A stretch of 64,000 nt of DNA from an uncultured OM182 clade bacterium (lineage in GTDB: Bacteria > Pseudomonadota > Gammaproteobacteria > Pseudomonadales > Azotimanducaceae), in NCBI GenBank assembly GCA_905182025.1, contig CAJJAA010000013.1, positions 1-64,000 of the forward strand, read 5' to 3'. Made by a program: the position numbers and the translations under genes. Below the pieces are notes generated by a model. That model was not told where the DNA came from. It saw only the letters and a list, made by a program, of their open reading frames with translations, and made no database searches. Positions 1 to 8,659 of the stretch are shown piece by piece (positions within the stretch are counted from its first letter, which is position 1; every line of letters starts with the position of its first letter).

Positions 1-64
1 CGTTCATCCTGACGTAAATTCAGCAACCAGCACATCAAGACGAATACAAGTATCAAGGCCCAAA

Positions 65-505
65 ATGATTGCCGATGAAGCACCGCATACCAAACAAATT
101 GATGCTAAATCGTCCGATCAGAATCAATCCATAGCGCCATTGAAGAACAAATCGAACAACACATTGAACGCCGACGCTCATACCGGCGTACTACTTGTCA
201 GGACTAAAGGCCGTTACACTGAATTGCTCGAGGTTAGTGGCTTGCAATATATCAAATGTAATGATGACTACCTTGTGATCGCAAAAAACAATCATGCGCA
301 GACCAAACCGGATTGGTATTTGAACTTGAGAGAGGAACCTATCGTTCAGATCGAAATAGGTGAAATCAAATATTACGCCAAGGCTGAGACTGTGACCGAG
401 GCTGAACGACTTGGTTTAGCTAAGCACACAAACAAACTCGATAGGAACCCTACCCGAACAATACCTCGTGACACCGCAGTCGTGTTACTTAAGCCGCTTT
501 TTTAA
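65..505 (+). CDS. DUF385 / Ddn-type deazaflavin (F420)-dependent nitroreductase family protein
   Basis: The C-terminal 100 residues match the DUF385 (Ddn-like) split-barrel pattern: a GVLLVRTKGR strand at about residue 41, the hallmark KPDWYLNL at 81-88, a beta strand ending in EIGE, and a closing AVVLLKP strand. Characterised members reduce quinones or nitro compounds with F420H2, while others bind FMN or heme, so the cofactor is not settled here. The ATG at 65 has an AAGG six bases upstream. However, the same frame stays open to the left edge, so the gene may begin outside the window. The first 40 residues are polar and low in complexity. It lies upstream of an MFS exporter with a 190-bp gap. 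Confidence 0.7.
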   Translation: MIADEAPHTKQIDAKSSDQNQSIAPLKNKSNNTLNADAHTGVLLVRTKGRYTELLEVSGLQYIKCNDDYLVIAKNNHAQTKPDWYLNLREEPIVQIEIGEIKYYAKAETVTEAERLGLAKHTNKLDRNPTRTIPRDTAVVLLKPLF

Positions 506-680
506 TTTGGCTCTGCCATAACGGTTGCTAAATCAATCGAGACGACGACTATCGTTTAACGCCAAGCGCGATTCAGCCACTGGCGCATCTATTCGCCTCC
601 GATTCTTGCACGAACTCAATGATCTGCTCGGCAGCAATATTCTCAACAGGTTACTTCCGCTATACTCAGTCAATTCTCTT

Positions 681-686
681 AGGTGG
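681..686 (+). promoter_or_regulatory. Shine-Dalgarno that sets the MFS start
   Basis: AGGTGG lies nine bases before a TTG at 696, in frame with the long MFS reading frame. The earlier TTG at 525 has no purine-rich site before it, so 696 is the better start. Confidence 0.5.
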
Positions 687-695
687 ATTATCATT

Positions 696-1991
696 TTGAA
701 ATCACCGGTCCAAGAACCTGGTGCGGCCATTCCAACGGCCAATCATGACAAAAGTACATTCGCTTCTCTAAAAGTCTCGGACTATCGTTATCTCTGGATC
801 GGCATGCTCGGTTCAGCTTTTGCAATGAATATGCAACTCGTTGCACAAGGTTGGCTTGTTTATGAGATGACATCATCGGCGATGAATCTTACCTACGTCA
901 CCCTCGCATTTATGCTGCCGCAAATTATCTTTTCACCGATTGGTGGCGTGCTCGCTGATAGGATCAACAAGAAACCCATTATTACTTGGGCCCCCTTGGC
1001 TAACGGCATCGCGACACTCGCCATGGCCTATGTGGTCTTCAACGACCACGTCACGTTCGAGCATTTTATTGTTGTTGGCTTTTTTAACGGCACCGCCTTG
1101 GCAATATCAATTCCTGCAAGAACCGCACTCATCCCAGAAATCGTCGGCGAAAAACTCATGTTTAACGCCATGGCTTTCAATACAGCATCTTGGAATTTAT
1201 CTCGAATTCTTGGACCCGCCCTCGCCGGCTTCATGATTGCCATATTCGCAGAAGGTGATACCACATCCTCCTACGGCGTCGGACTTGTCTATATTGTCTT
1301 ATCCGTTCTCTATATGACCTCAGCGGTGACAGTCGCCTTCATCAAGCATGACTGTGAACCCAACAGAACTAACAACAATGGACCCATGACCGATCTCATA
1401 GAAGGCATGAATTACGTAAAAGGCTCCCCCATCGTTGGAGGTCTCATATTACTGTCTATCTATCCGTTTTTATTCGGCATTTCTATCAATACATTTCTAC
1501 CTGCATTTAACACCGACGTACTAAACGGTGGACCTGACGACCTTGGATTTTTGATGACTGCAATGGGCGTCGGCGCTATAGGCGGTTCTTTAGTGCTAGC
1601 ACGCCTCGTGTCACTTAAGCACAAAGGAAACTGGACACTCTTTACCAGCCTCTGCTGGGGCGCAGCTGTCGCTATCTTCGCGACCACAGAAAGCATTCTT
1701 TGGTCGACCATAACGATAGGGTGCATTGGCTTTCTATCAGCCATCAACATGTCAATGAACCGAAGCCTCGTGCAACTTCAGGTAGAGCAGAGCATGCGCG
1801 GACGGGTGATGAGCATTGATATGATGTCTCACGGTCTCATGCCCATCGGAATCATACCCATCGGCTACATCGTTGATAACTATAGTATTCAGGCAGGGCT
1901 TGTCACAAGCGGTGTTATGTTGATGTTACTGACAATTATATCTGCGTTCTTAATGCCGAGCATACGTGGGATTGACACGGGTTACTCGTGA
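696..1991 (+). CDS. MFS transporter, EntS/DUF894-like drug or siderophore exporter
   Basis: A roughly 431-residue polytopic inner-membrane carrier with about twelve hydrophobic segments. The first helices carry the EntS-like pattern (DYRYLWIG, then QGWLVYEMT), and the loop between helices 2 and 3 has the MFS signature GGVLADRINKK. A second, weaker motif occurs mid-protein (NRSLVQLQVEQSMRGRVMS), which is typical of the enterobactin-exporter/DUF894 branch. The frame is open from a TTG at 525, but those 57 residues lack homology, and the TTG at 696 has a good ribosome site. The substrate cannot be read from the sequence; export of a small molecule by proton antiport is the family expectation. 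Confidence 0.8.
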   Translation: MKSPVQEPGAAIPTANHDKSTFASLKVSDYRYLWIGMLGSAFAMNMQLVAQGWLVYEMTSSAMNLTYVTLAFMLPQIIFSPIGGVLADRINKKPIITWAPLANGIATLAMAYVVFNDHVTFEHFIVVGFFNGTALAISIPARTALIPEIVGEKLMFNAMAFNTASWNLSRILGPALAGFMIAIFAEGDTTSSYGVGLVYIVLSVLYMTSAVTVAFIKHDCEPNRTNNNGPMTDLIEGMNYVKGSPIVGGLILLSIYPFLFGISINTFLPAFNTDVLNGGPDDLGFLMTAMGVGAIGGSLVLARLVSLKHKGNWTLFTSLCWGAAVAIFATTESILWSTITIGCIGFLSAINMSMNRSLVQLQVEQSMRGRVMSIDMMSHGLMPIGIIPIGYIVDNYSIQAGLVTSGVMLMLLTIISAFLMPSIRGIDTGYS

Positions 1992-2031
1992 TAAATCGAC
2001 TTAGCACTGAGCTTCGTTAATCACCGATACT

Positions 2032-2059
2032 GTGATGTGATGTGATGTGATGTGATGTG
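2032..2059. repeat. Pentanucleotide tandem repeat (GTGAT)x5
   Basis: Five perfect copies of GTGAT run from 2032 to 2056, followed by GTG. The tract lies 40 bp after the MFS stop in non-coding DNA. Such tracts can change length by slippage; here it touches no reading frame I can support. Confidence 0.85.
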
Positions 2060-2176
2060 CATTGTATATGTGTACATTAAGAGGGACCTAGTTTTTGACA
2101 CGACAGCATTACGTGCACCTAAAACCAAACGATCCCTATCAGTGTCCCAAACGATTCTATCAAATTAATCTAATCA

Positions 2177-2413
2177 CTAGTCTGTGAAGACTGGCATCGC
2201 GCCCATTTCCCAAAGCATTACCGTGGCTCCGAGCAGTGCGGCACACATGACGAGCCCGACCGCAACCAAAGCGCTCGCAAACAAAAAACCGCGTTCCTTA
2301 GGGATCTGCATCGCGATCGGTACACCGACAAGCATTCCCACCAGACCCCAGACAACGGTCATAATGGAAAATTGTCGGATGACTTTGTAGTTGTAATCCT
2401 GTTCAGAAACCAC
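2177..2413 (-). CDS. Small membrane protein whose N-terminus matches cytochrome cbb3 oxidase subunit CcoN
   Basis: From a GTG at 2413 this encodes 78 residues. The first 25 ([20 protein letters not shown] and the following MLVGV) closely match the start of CcoN, the heme-copper subunit I of cbb3 oxidase, through its first membrane helix. After that the similarity ends: a short KERG loop is followed by one more helix (about residues 41-68) and a stop. CcoN is normally about 470 residues, and no heme-ligand histidines are present. An AGGAGGT precedes the GTG by three to four bases, so it looks expressed. The frame continues upstream to 2551, but that part has no recognisable features. It is either a truncated remnant or a free-standing two-helix accessory protein. 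No other cbb3 genes are in the window. Confidence 0.55.
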   Translation of the reverse strand: MVSEQDYNYKVIRQFSIMTVVWGLVGMLVGVPIAMQIPKERGFLFASALVAVGLVMCAALLGATVMLWEMGAMPVFTD

Positions 2414-2663
2414 AACACCTCCTATGTTGTGCCGAGGACGCGACGACTGATGAGTGAAATATACGTAAGAAAAAAGAAATATAGGCTTGAGAAGATACCC
2501 TGTCACGAGCTTTTCGCCTGACTCTTGACTCACATCAAGAAGAAATTTCAATAACGTCTTTTAGCATCCATAACCGTTCAAAAAAGCTTACGCCAGCGTC
2601 AGTTTTGTCAGGTAAACTTGGTTTTTATACCAACATCATTTATTTCTTTGGGTCAGTGTTTTA

Positions 2664-3176
2664 ATGCGATCAATCTTGATCTACTTCTTACAAATTTGTT
2701 TACTGAAGGTCGGTCCAGAAAGAGTGCCTTCGAATGCCAAGGTTGTCGCGTCGATTTTTGGGCTCTATTTCCTAATCGCCATGGCATCGCTAATATTTAC
2801 CCGCCCTGACATCGCCCTTGCGATGAAAGCGCTAATCATCATTATCGGTTTCGCACTCGAGGCGGGTCTTATTTACGCATTACTGCTATTCAAGTCCATG
2901 TCACACCGATATCTCAGCACAATAGGTGCGTTATTAGGAACAAATGCACTTTTACTTATCAGCCTCATGCCACTGGAACTTATGGCGTATAGCCTTGAGG
3001 AAGGTTTACTCACCGACATATTCATTACGCTGGAGAACATCATCTTCTTCTGGTGGCTCTTAATCGTCGGTTTCTTACTACACCGCTCAGCGGGCATTAG
3101 TATCCTTCAAGGAACAATGATTGCGTTCTTGATTGAACTTGTCGTCGTTATCATCACCAACCCACTCATTAGTTAG
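2664..3176 (+). CDS. Integral membrane protein of unknown function
   Basis: A 170-residue protein with about five hydrophobic segments (roughly residues 28-46, 53-72, 85-105, 122-142 and 148-168), short loops and no charged catalytic motif. I do not recognise the family; the size and topology resemble Yip1-like or small inner-membrane proteins. It ends nine bases before mpl, so the two are probably co-transcribed. The start is weak: no clear ribosome site precedes the ATG at 2664, and a downstream start is possible. Confidence 0.6.
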   Translation: MRSILIYFLQICLLKVGPERVPSNAKVVASIFGLYFLIAMASLIFTRPDIALAMKALIIIIGFALEAGLIYALLLFKSMSHRYLSTIGALLGTNALLLISLMPLELMAYSLEEGLLTDIFITLENIIFFWWLLIVGFLLHRSAGISILQGTMIAFLIELVVVIITNPLIS

Positions 3177-3185
3177 GACTTCGAA

Positions 3186-4577
3186 TTGCAACTACATATC
3201 TTAGGTATATGCGGCACGCTGATGGGCAGCATCGCTCTGTTAGCAAAAGAGCTTGGCCATACCGTCACCGGTTCAGACGAAAACGTGTATCCACCGATGA
3301 GTGATCAGCTTAGCGGTGCAGGCATCAACATTTCATCACCCTATTCAGCGGACAACATACCTGATGACGTCGATCTGGTGATGATTGGCAATGCCAACTT
3401 GCCGCGAGGGAATCCCGCCGTCGAGTACGTCCTTGAAAAAAATATTCCCTACACCTCTGGCGCCGAATGGTTGGGTCGATATCTGTTACACGACAAATGG
3501 GTTATTGCCGTCGCAGGTACCCATGGTAAAACGACCACAACGAGTATGACGGCATGGATACTTGAATATGCGGGTTTAAAACCGGGTTTTTTGGTTGGTG
3601 GTGTACCTGCGAATTTCGGCTATTCAGCTCGATTAGGCGAGACTGATTTTTTCGTTATCGAGGCTGATGAATATGACACATCCTATTTTGATCGACGCTC
3701 AAAATTTCTCCACTACCATCCCAGAACAGCCATCTTCAATAATCTCGAATATGACCATGCGGATATCTTTCCTGATCTCGCAGCTATTCAAAACCAGTTC
3801 CACCTACTCGTTCGAACAATTCCCGGTGAGGGGTTAATCATCCATCCATCAAACGACAACAACGTTGCCGAGGTGCTCTTAAAAGGCTGTTGGTCTAAGA
3901 CCCTTTCCTTTGGTCCTGATATTAGCTCAAAGCTTTCGGGCACAGCCATATCAGAGGATCATTCTCACTTCAGTATCAGTCTAAACGGTCCAGATCAAAA
4001 CAAGATCGTTGGTGAAATCAATTGGCCTATGACCGGTCTGCACAATATGAACAATGCCTTGGCTGCGATTGCCGCAGCAAGGCACGTTGGCATAAGCCCA
4101 GCGATTGCCTGCGAGGCACTCTCGAAATTCACCGGCGTCAAACGACGCATGGAAGTCATCTACGAATCGGCGGAGATGACCGTCTACGACGATTTCGCTC
4201 ACCACCCAACGGCGATCGAAACCACCTTAGAAGGTCTACGTAAGCAGGTGGGTAAGGATGCAATATTGGCAATTGTCGAGCCCGGTTCACACACGATGAA
4301 ACTGGGCATTCACGCTGACACGCTTGCTGACTCAGTGTGGCACGCAGACGAAGTGATTTGGTTCAAACCGGCGAACATCAAATGGGATATTGACAAAATT
4401 GTAGATGCTTCATCTAACGGCCCCAAAATGTCAGTCATCAATTCCCACGATGTGCTACTCGATGAAATCATTGCACGCGCAAAGTCTAAGGAGATCCAAC
4501 ACGTGGTCATTATGAGCAACAGTGGCTTCGGCGGACTACATCGGCGACTCGTTGAGACGTTAGAGTCAAGTCACTAG
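3186..4577 (+). CDS. mpl: UDP-N-acetylmuramate:L-alanyl-gamma-D-glutamyl-meso-diaminopimelate ligase
   Basis: A cytoplasmic Mur-ligase-family enzyme of peptidoglycan recycling. It joins recovered tripeptide (L-Ala-D-Glu-mDAP) to UDP-MurNAc using ATP. The 463 residues begin with MQLHILGICGTLMGS, characteristic of Mpl rather than MurC. They carry the ATP-binding loop GTHGKTTTT at 111-119, the VIEADEYDTSYFD segment of the central domain and a C-terminal ligase domain starting near KRRMEVIYE (YDDFAHHPTAI follows). The start is TTG, supported by TAGGA eight bases upstream. Mpl is typical of Gram-negative bacteria and is the best single lineage clue in this part of the window. Confidence 0.95.
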   Translation: MQLHILGICGTLMGSIALLAKELGHTVTGSDENVYPPMSDQLSGAGINISSPYSADNIPDDVDLVMIGNANLPRGNPAVEYVLEKNIPYTSGAEWLGRYLLHDKWVIAVAGTHGKTTTTSMTAWILEYAGLKPGFLVGGVPANFGYSARLGETDFFVIEADEYDTSYFDRRSKFLHYHPRTAIFNNLEYDHADIFPDLAAIQNQFHLLVRTIPGEGLIIHPSNDNNVAEVLLKGCWSKTLSFGPDISSKLSGTAISEDHSHFSISLNGPDQNKIVGEINWPMTGLHNMNNALAAIAAARHVGISPAIACEALSKFTGVKRRMEVIYESAEMTVYDDFAHHPTAIETTLEGLRKQVGKDAILAIVEPGSHTMKLGIHADTLADSVWHADEVIWFKPANIKWDIDKIVDASSNGPKMSVINSHDVLLDEIIARAKSKEIQHVVIMSNSGFGGLHRRLVETLESSH

Positions 4578-4632
4578 TCAAAAACGATGCCAATTAAAAT
4601 AGCTCAAATACTCGCCAAGCAGGGTTATTGAA

Positions 4633-5328
4633 ATGCTCGAAACAGATTTGTCTGCGCCGGTTAAATCTTATCTTGAAGGTCACGGCTATCAGGTTAACTG
4701 CGAGGTCAAAAACTGCGACATCGTAGCAACGAAGGACGACGACGTTATTGTCGTTGAGCTCAAGACTAGCATCAATTTAACATTGATAGTTCAAGCAACC
4801 AATCGTCAAACTCTTTCAGATTCTGTCTACGTAGCTGTGCCAGCGCCAAATAAAAAATCTCACCATTGGCGCGGCGTAATTACGGTACTAAAACGTTTGG
4901 AGCTAGGCCTATTGCTGGTTGAAACTAACCCCATGGGCATGACTGTGAGCAAACAATTTGACCCGATGCCCTATCAAGGTAAAAAGAACTCGAGACGCCG
5001 CCGCGCGCTGCTGACCGAAGTAGCTGAAAGAAGCGGCGATTACAATATTGGCGGTAGTACTAAAACGATGCTAATGACTGCCTACCGCGAGAACGCGATT
5101 TTGATCGCATACTGCCTCTCACAACTGGGGCCGACGAGTCCAAAGCAGCTAAGGCAGCATGGCACTGGTGAGAAGACAACCGGCATACTCAGCAACAATC
5201 ACTACGATTGGTTTCAACGTGTTGAAAAAGGTGTTTATAAATTAACCGATAAAGGCGAAGTTGAGTCTAAATCGTTCAAAGTGATCTACAAAAAAGCCAT
5301 AACGCACTTCAAAAATGGCCAACAATGA
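4633..5328 (+). CDS. DUF2161 putative PD-(D/E)XK phosphodiesterase-fold protein
   Basis: 231 residues matching the DUF2161 family, predicted to have a PD-(D/E)XK nuclease fold. The diagnostic pattern is visible near the N-terminus: Asp at residue 29 (CDIVATK) followed by VVELK at 40-44, giving D-x(n)-ExK. The basic middle (KKNSRRRRALLTE, around residue 120) and the C-terminal winged-helix-like part (GPTSPKQLRQHG, then VEKGVYKLTDKGEVE) suggest DNA binding. No substrate is known for the family. It follows mpl by 55 bp on the same strand with its own ATG. No methyltransferase partner is nearby, so a restriction role is not supported. Confidence 0.75.
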   Translation: MLETDLSAPVKSYLEGHGYQVNCEVKNCDIVATKDDDVIVVELKTSINLTLIVQATNRQTLSDSVYVAVPAPNKKSHHWRGVITVLKRLELGLLLVETNPMGMTVSKQFDPMPYQGKKNSRRRRALLTEVAERSGDYNIGGSTKTMLMTAYRENAILIAYCLSQLGPTSPKQLRQHGTGEKTTGILSNNHYDWFQRVEKGVYKLTDKGEVESKSFKVIYKKAITHFKNGQQ

Positions 5329-5392
5329 TAAAACTCTTGAACGTGATTTAACAGGAACATACTATGGTAATCATTCAGCGGGCCAATAAACC

Positions 5393-7339
5393 ATGGATGA
5401 TTCGGATCAACAATCGACAGTACAAGATCGGGCCTTGCCGCCAGGCAAAGTCTCCTGCAGAAACCTCGGCTGGTGCGTCGATATTTGTCGCGAGCAAAAG
5501 CTAGACCTCAACAGTCTTTTACGAAACCTACCATTTAAGAAAGAACACCTCGAAGATCCCGGCAACTTCATCGATTGGCATAGCTTCAGAACATTGTCCG
5601 ACCGGTTTCTTCATCACTTCGCCGAGCATGAAATCAGAACCGCTGGCCGTCACTCCTGGCAACATAACACCATGGCCGTCTACAAACTAATGGGTAGCTT
5701 AAACCATTCCCTGATTGCGCATTATACGCTTGGTTTTGGGCCCCAAGGATTCATTGCAAAGCTCTTTCCCTGCGAATTGGCAATAAAGAAAATTACAGAC
5801 AAACATTTAGAAATTAGCCTCGTCATGAAAGACAATCTGCCTCCTTGCCGATCCTTTCATATGTTCCTTGCTGGGCAAATGGCGGGGCTAACAGAAGTCT
5901 ATGACTATGAACCCGCTGAAGTTGATATCTATCAAACAAACCAGGGTGCCAAATTCAACGTCACTTACAGCCATGTATCACCAACGCTTCATAAGGCAAA
6001 AAAAATCATTCGAAGTCTTTCAACAGTCAATATGTCCGCCCATGAACTGCGTAATTTGAATGATGCATTGATCGAAAAATGTCGCCAATTACAAAATCAG
6101 TCCGATAATGCTCACCGAGTAAATGTAATCAAGCAGCAACTCGAACAAAAATATCAATTGATTGTTAATCATCTCTCGGAAGTGGTTTGGACAGCGGATT
6201 TTGACTTGAATTTAGATTTTGTAAGCCCTTCAATTCTAAGCCTGTCGGGCTACAGCGACACGCAAGCGAAGAAAATCTCGCTCAAGGGGCTGCTCAGCCC
6301 ACAATCTTATACCGACATGAAAGCATTGGTCTCAACAATCGTTGCTGACCAACGCAGATTGACGCTGCCGGTAACGTTCCAAGAACAGATACGTCACAAG
6401 AATGGTTCGACACTATGGATAGATGGAGAACTCAATCTATTTTTAGGCGATGATTTAAAACCACAGTTTATCGTCGGGGTAGTACGCGCCACGCCCCGCC
6501 GCGTCGCCCGCGCACAGTCCGATAATGTTTTCAGTACGACAGCAACACTTAAAATTGATAGACGCAGCGCAACTCAGCATACGAACAAAGCTTCAATCAA
6601 CAAAACGAGTGACCAATTTAAAAAAACGCAAAAGCTCGAAACCCTCGGCCAATTAGTTGGCGGTATCTCCCACGACTTCAACAACATGCTTTCGGGAATA
6701 CTCAGCTACAGTGATATAGCACTCGACTCAACAGAGTTGCCAGATAGCACCAAGCGCTATTTAAGAGAAATTGAGTCGACATCTCAAAAAGCGTTGAGAC
6801 TAACAAGCCAACTTATGGCCTTTTTAGGAGACAAAGAAATTAAATTCGAGACAGTCGATATAACCGTCGTCGTCGAAGAAATGCAATCATTGATCCAGAT
6901 CAGCCTTTCCAGCAGTATCACCATTCGCTTCAATTACACACAAGCGATGACGCTCATCCATGCTGACAGAGTTCAAATTGAACAAATGATTTTGAATCTG
7001 GCTATCAACGCGAGAGATGCCATGTCCGATGGCGGGATTTTAACTATTAGTCTCTACGTTCGAGAGACAGCCAGCAGGGGTACAGATAACCTTCTAGTAC
7101 GAAGAACAACCGCTCAACGGGTGTACCTTTGCGTGGAAGATACGGGTTCAGGTATGACGACTGAAATTCAGGAAAACATGTTCACACCCTACTACACCAC
7201 TAAACCGAAAGGTTTGGGCACAGGCTTGGGCATGTATCAGGTATTAGAAACAGTGAAATCTCACCAAGCCTCAATCAACATCGAAAGCCAACTTCGCGTC
7301 GGCACCAAAATCGAAATCGATTTCCCATCATCTGAATAA
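5393..7339 (+). CDS. PAS-containing sensor histidine kinase (soluble, NtrB/CckA-like core)
   Basis: 648 residues without membrane segments, so probably a cytoplasmic sensor. Residues 1-215 form an N-terminal domain I do not recognise, rich in His and Trp and possibly a ligand-binding module. A short coiled segment follows, then a PAS domain from about 252 to 370. The dimerisation/phospho-acceptor box is SHDFNNMLSG with His427. The ATPase domain shows an N box (NLAINARDAM, Asn539), G1 (VEDTGSGM) and G2 (KGLGTGLGM). The HDFNN form is typical of NtrB/CckA-type kinases. There is no receiver domain and no response regulator next to it, so it is an orphan kinase. Confidence 0.88.
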   Translation: MDDSDQQSTVQDRALPPGKVSCRNLGWCVDICREQKLDLNSLLRNLPFKKEHLEDPGNFIDWHSFRTLSDRFLHHFAEHEIRTAGRHSWQHNTMAVYKLMGSLNHSLIAHYTLGFGPQGFIAKLFPCELAIKKITDKHLEISLVMKDNLPPCRSFHMFLAGQMAGLTEVYDYEPAEVDIYQTNQGAKFNVTYSHVSPTLHKAKKIIRSLSTVNMSAHELRNLNDALIEKCRQLQNQSDNAHRVNVIKQQLEQKYQLIVNHLSEVVWTADFDLNLDFVSPSILSLSGYSDTQAKKISLKGLLSPQSYTDMKALVSTIVADQRRLTLPVTFQEQIRHKNGSTLWIDGELNLFLGDDLKPQFIVGVVRATPRRVARAQSDNVFSTTATLKIDRRSATQHTNKASINKTSDQFKKTQKLETLGQLVGGISHDFNNMLSGILSYSDIALDSTELPDSTKRYLREIESTSQKALRLTSQLMAFLGDKEIKFETVDITVVVEEMQSLIQISLSSSITIRFNYTQAMTLIHADRVQIEQMILNLAINARDAMSDGGILTISLYVRETASRGTDNLLVRRTTAQRVYLCVEDTGSGMTTEIQENMFTPYYTTKPKGLGTGLGMYQVLETVKSHQASINIESQLRVGTKIEIDFPSSE

Positions 7340-7453
7340 AACCTGCTTACGATTTCTCCGATGGTAATACTACGGACTAAGCACACCTATAGCAGTACGC
7401 CTAAAGCAGGCATACTAGACAGACGGGACATCTAACGTGCCACTTAACTCGCC

Positions 7454-7849
7454 TTGTGCATTATCTTCAAGCACCTGCACTGCAATTTTCTTATAAACGT
7501 TCCGCACCAAATCAACCGCAGGAGGTACTCTCTTTGCATCTTTTATCGCAATGCAACTGTTCATCACGGTCGGCCAATTCTGAACTTTCAGAACATGTCA
7601 TTCACCCACTTCAAGCTCATGTCTCAGATCTTCCTTCAACCCTATGGGGAAACTGCGCGATATAAGAACACCGATACAATATTACTACCTGCGTGGATTC
7701 ATCGTCCGGCCACTACACTTTGACTCTGGCTGAATTACCACTGTATTCACCATCTGTTTCCGAAGGTGCCGTTATACCATTATAAAAAGTTGTTCAATGA
7801 GATTGAACCGGGTATGGCGGAGCGAGGCGCGCCTATCATTCGAATGTAG
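7454..7849 (+). pseudogene. Remnant of a fatty-acid-desaturase-family gene (C-terminal part, in-frame stop)
   Basis: Read through one TGA at 7721-7723, this frame gives a desaturase C-terminus: a DTILLPAWIHRPATTL segment, the stop, then LWLNYHCIHHLFPKVPLYHY and an EIEPGMAERG ending, closing at TAG 7847-7849. The HCIHH is the third His box (HxxHH) of membrane fatty-acid desaturases, and the flanking NYH...HLFPKVP is family-typical. Homology upstream is recognisable back to about 7550. The N-terminal two thirds, with the first two His boxes, is missing, and stops lie just upstream of 7454. I infer a decayed gene; a sequencing error could explain the stop but not the lost N-terminus. Confidence 0.65.
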
Positions 7850-7918
7850 CCTGTAAGAGATAAGCTATTAGGTCATGGGTGGGGGATTAGACAAGACTGA
7901 CTAAATTAAGCACCACGT

Positions 7919-8650
7919 CTAGGTCTTTGAATTCTCATTGGATTGTCTCTTCACAAATTGCTGCACGCACTTACGAACCTCTCGCGTGTGCAGCAGCCCG
8001 ATCAAATTGTTACCGATCTTTATGCCTTCACTCCCCAATTTTGCCGCTTGTTTGACCGGCAGTGACGAGAATTCTTTAAAAAACAAGCTGACTTCTTGCT
8101 CTGCAAGTGCCCGACTCATATCGACATAACGTTTCAAAAACTGCAGGTCATAACCCGCACCTTGATCATAGCCCATCGACAAAATTTGCCGCCAATGCTC
8201 CAAAACTTTGATATCAATCGCATCCAGGCTTTCACCCGCATCGTCGTTAATAATCGCAATGATCTTCAGCTCATGCATTTCGCGCAGTGCAGGCTCGGAA
8301 AAACCAAGTGTTGCCTTGACGTCCTTCAGCAACTTTTTCGCATTGCCTCGTTCATCCGATAACATGACCGAAAATGCCAATTCAAACTCCGTCAGGTTGC
8401 CCGCTGTGGAGAGCTGCGCGAAAGATGTCGTATTGAGAATATTTTTGATAACACCTAACGGAAGAAATTTCTCTTCTTGAAGCTTACGAATCATCTTGAT
8501 CCGCAACACATGCTCCTCGCTGTAATGGGCAACGTTTTTCTTCGGTTTGTCCGGCGGCGGAAGAATGCCTTGCTTAATATAGAATCGAACCGCTTCCCGT
8601 CCAACGCCAGTAAGCGATTCAAGCTCTTTCATTTTTAACTTATTCGACAT
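7919..8650 (-). CDS. MerR-family transcriptional regulator
   Basis: 243 residues with an N-terminal MerR winged helix: MKELESLTGVGREAVRFYIK (recognition region about residues 7-26), a QGILPPP turn and an RIKMIRKLQEE dimerisation helix. The C-terminal 170 residues are helical and lack the cysteines of metal-sensing MerR proteins, so an organic ligand or lipid is more likely. It starts nine bases after the CYP153 stop on the same strand, so P450 and regulator form one transcript. The inverted repeat at 10061-10079 upstream of the P450 is a candidate site for it (inference). Confidence 0.85.
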   Translation of the reverse strand: MSNKLKMKELESLTGVGREAVRFYIKQGILPPPDKPKKNVAHYSEEHVLRIKMIRKLQEEKFLPLGVIKNILNTTSFAQLSTAGNLTEFELAFSVMLSDERGNAKKLLKDVKATLGFSEPALREMHELKIIAIINDDAGESLDAIDIKVLEHWRQILSMGYDQGAGYDLQFLKRYVDMSRALAEQEVSLFFKEFSSLPVKQAAKLGSEGIKIGNNLIGLLHTREVRKCVQQFVKRQSNENSKT

Positions 8651-8659
8651 GCGCCTAAA

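Noticed and set aside
525..695. Upstream extension of the MFS frame
   Set aside because: No family resemblance and no ribosome site; TTG 696 has AGGTGG before it.
2032..2059. CRISPR-like array
   Set aside because: Simple pentanucleotide tract without spacers.
7340..7918. Tested as a gene desert
   Set aside because: It contains the desaturase remnant, so it is reported as a pseudogene instead.
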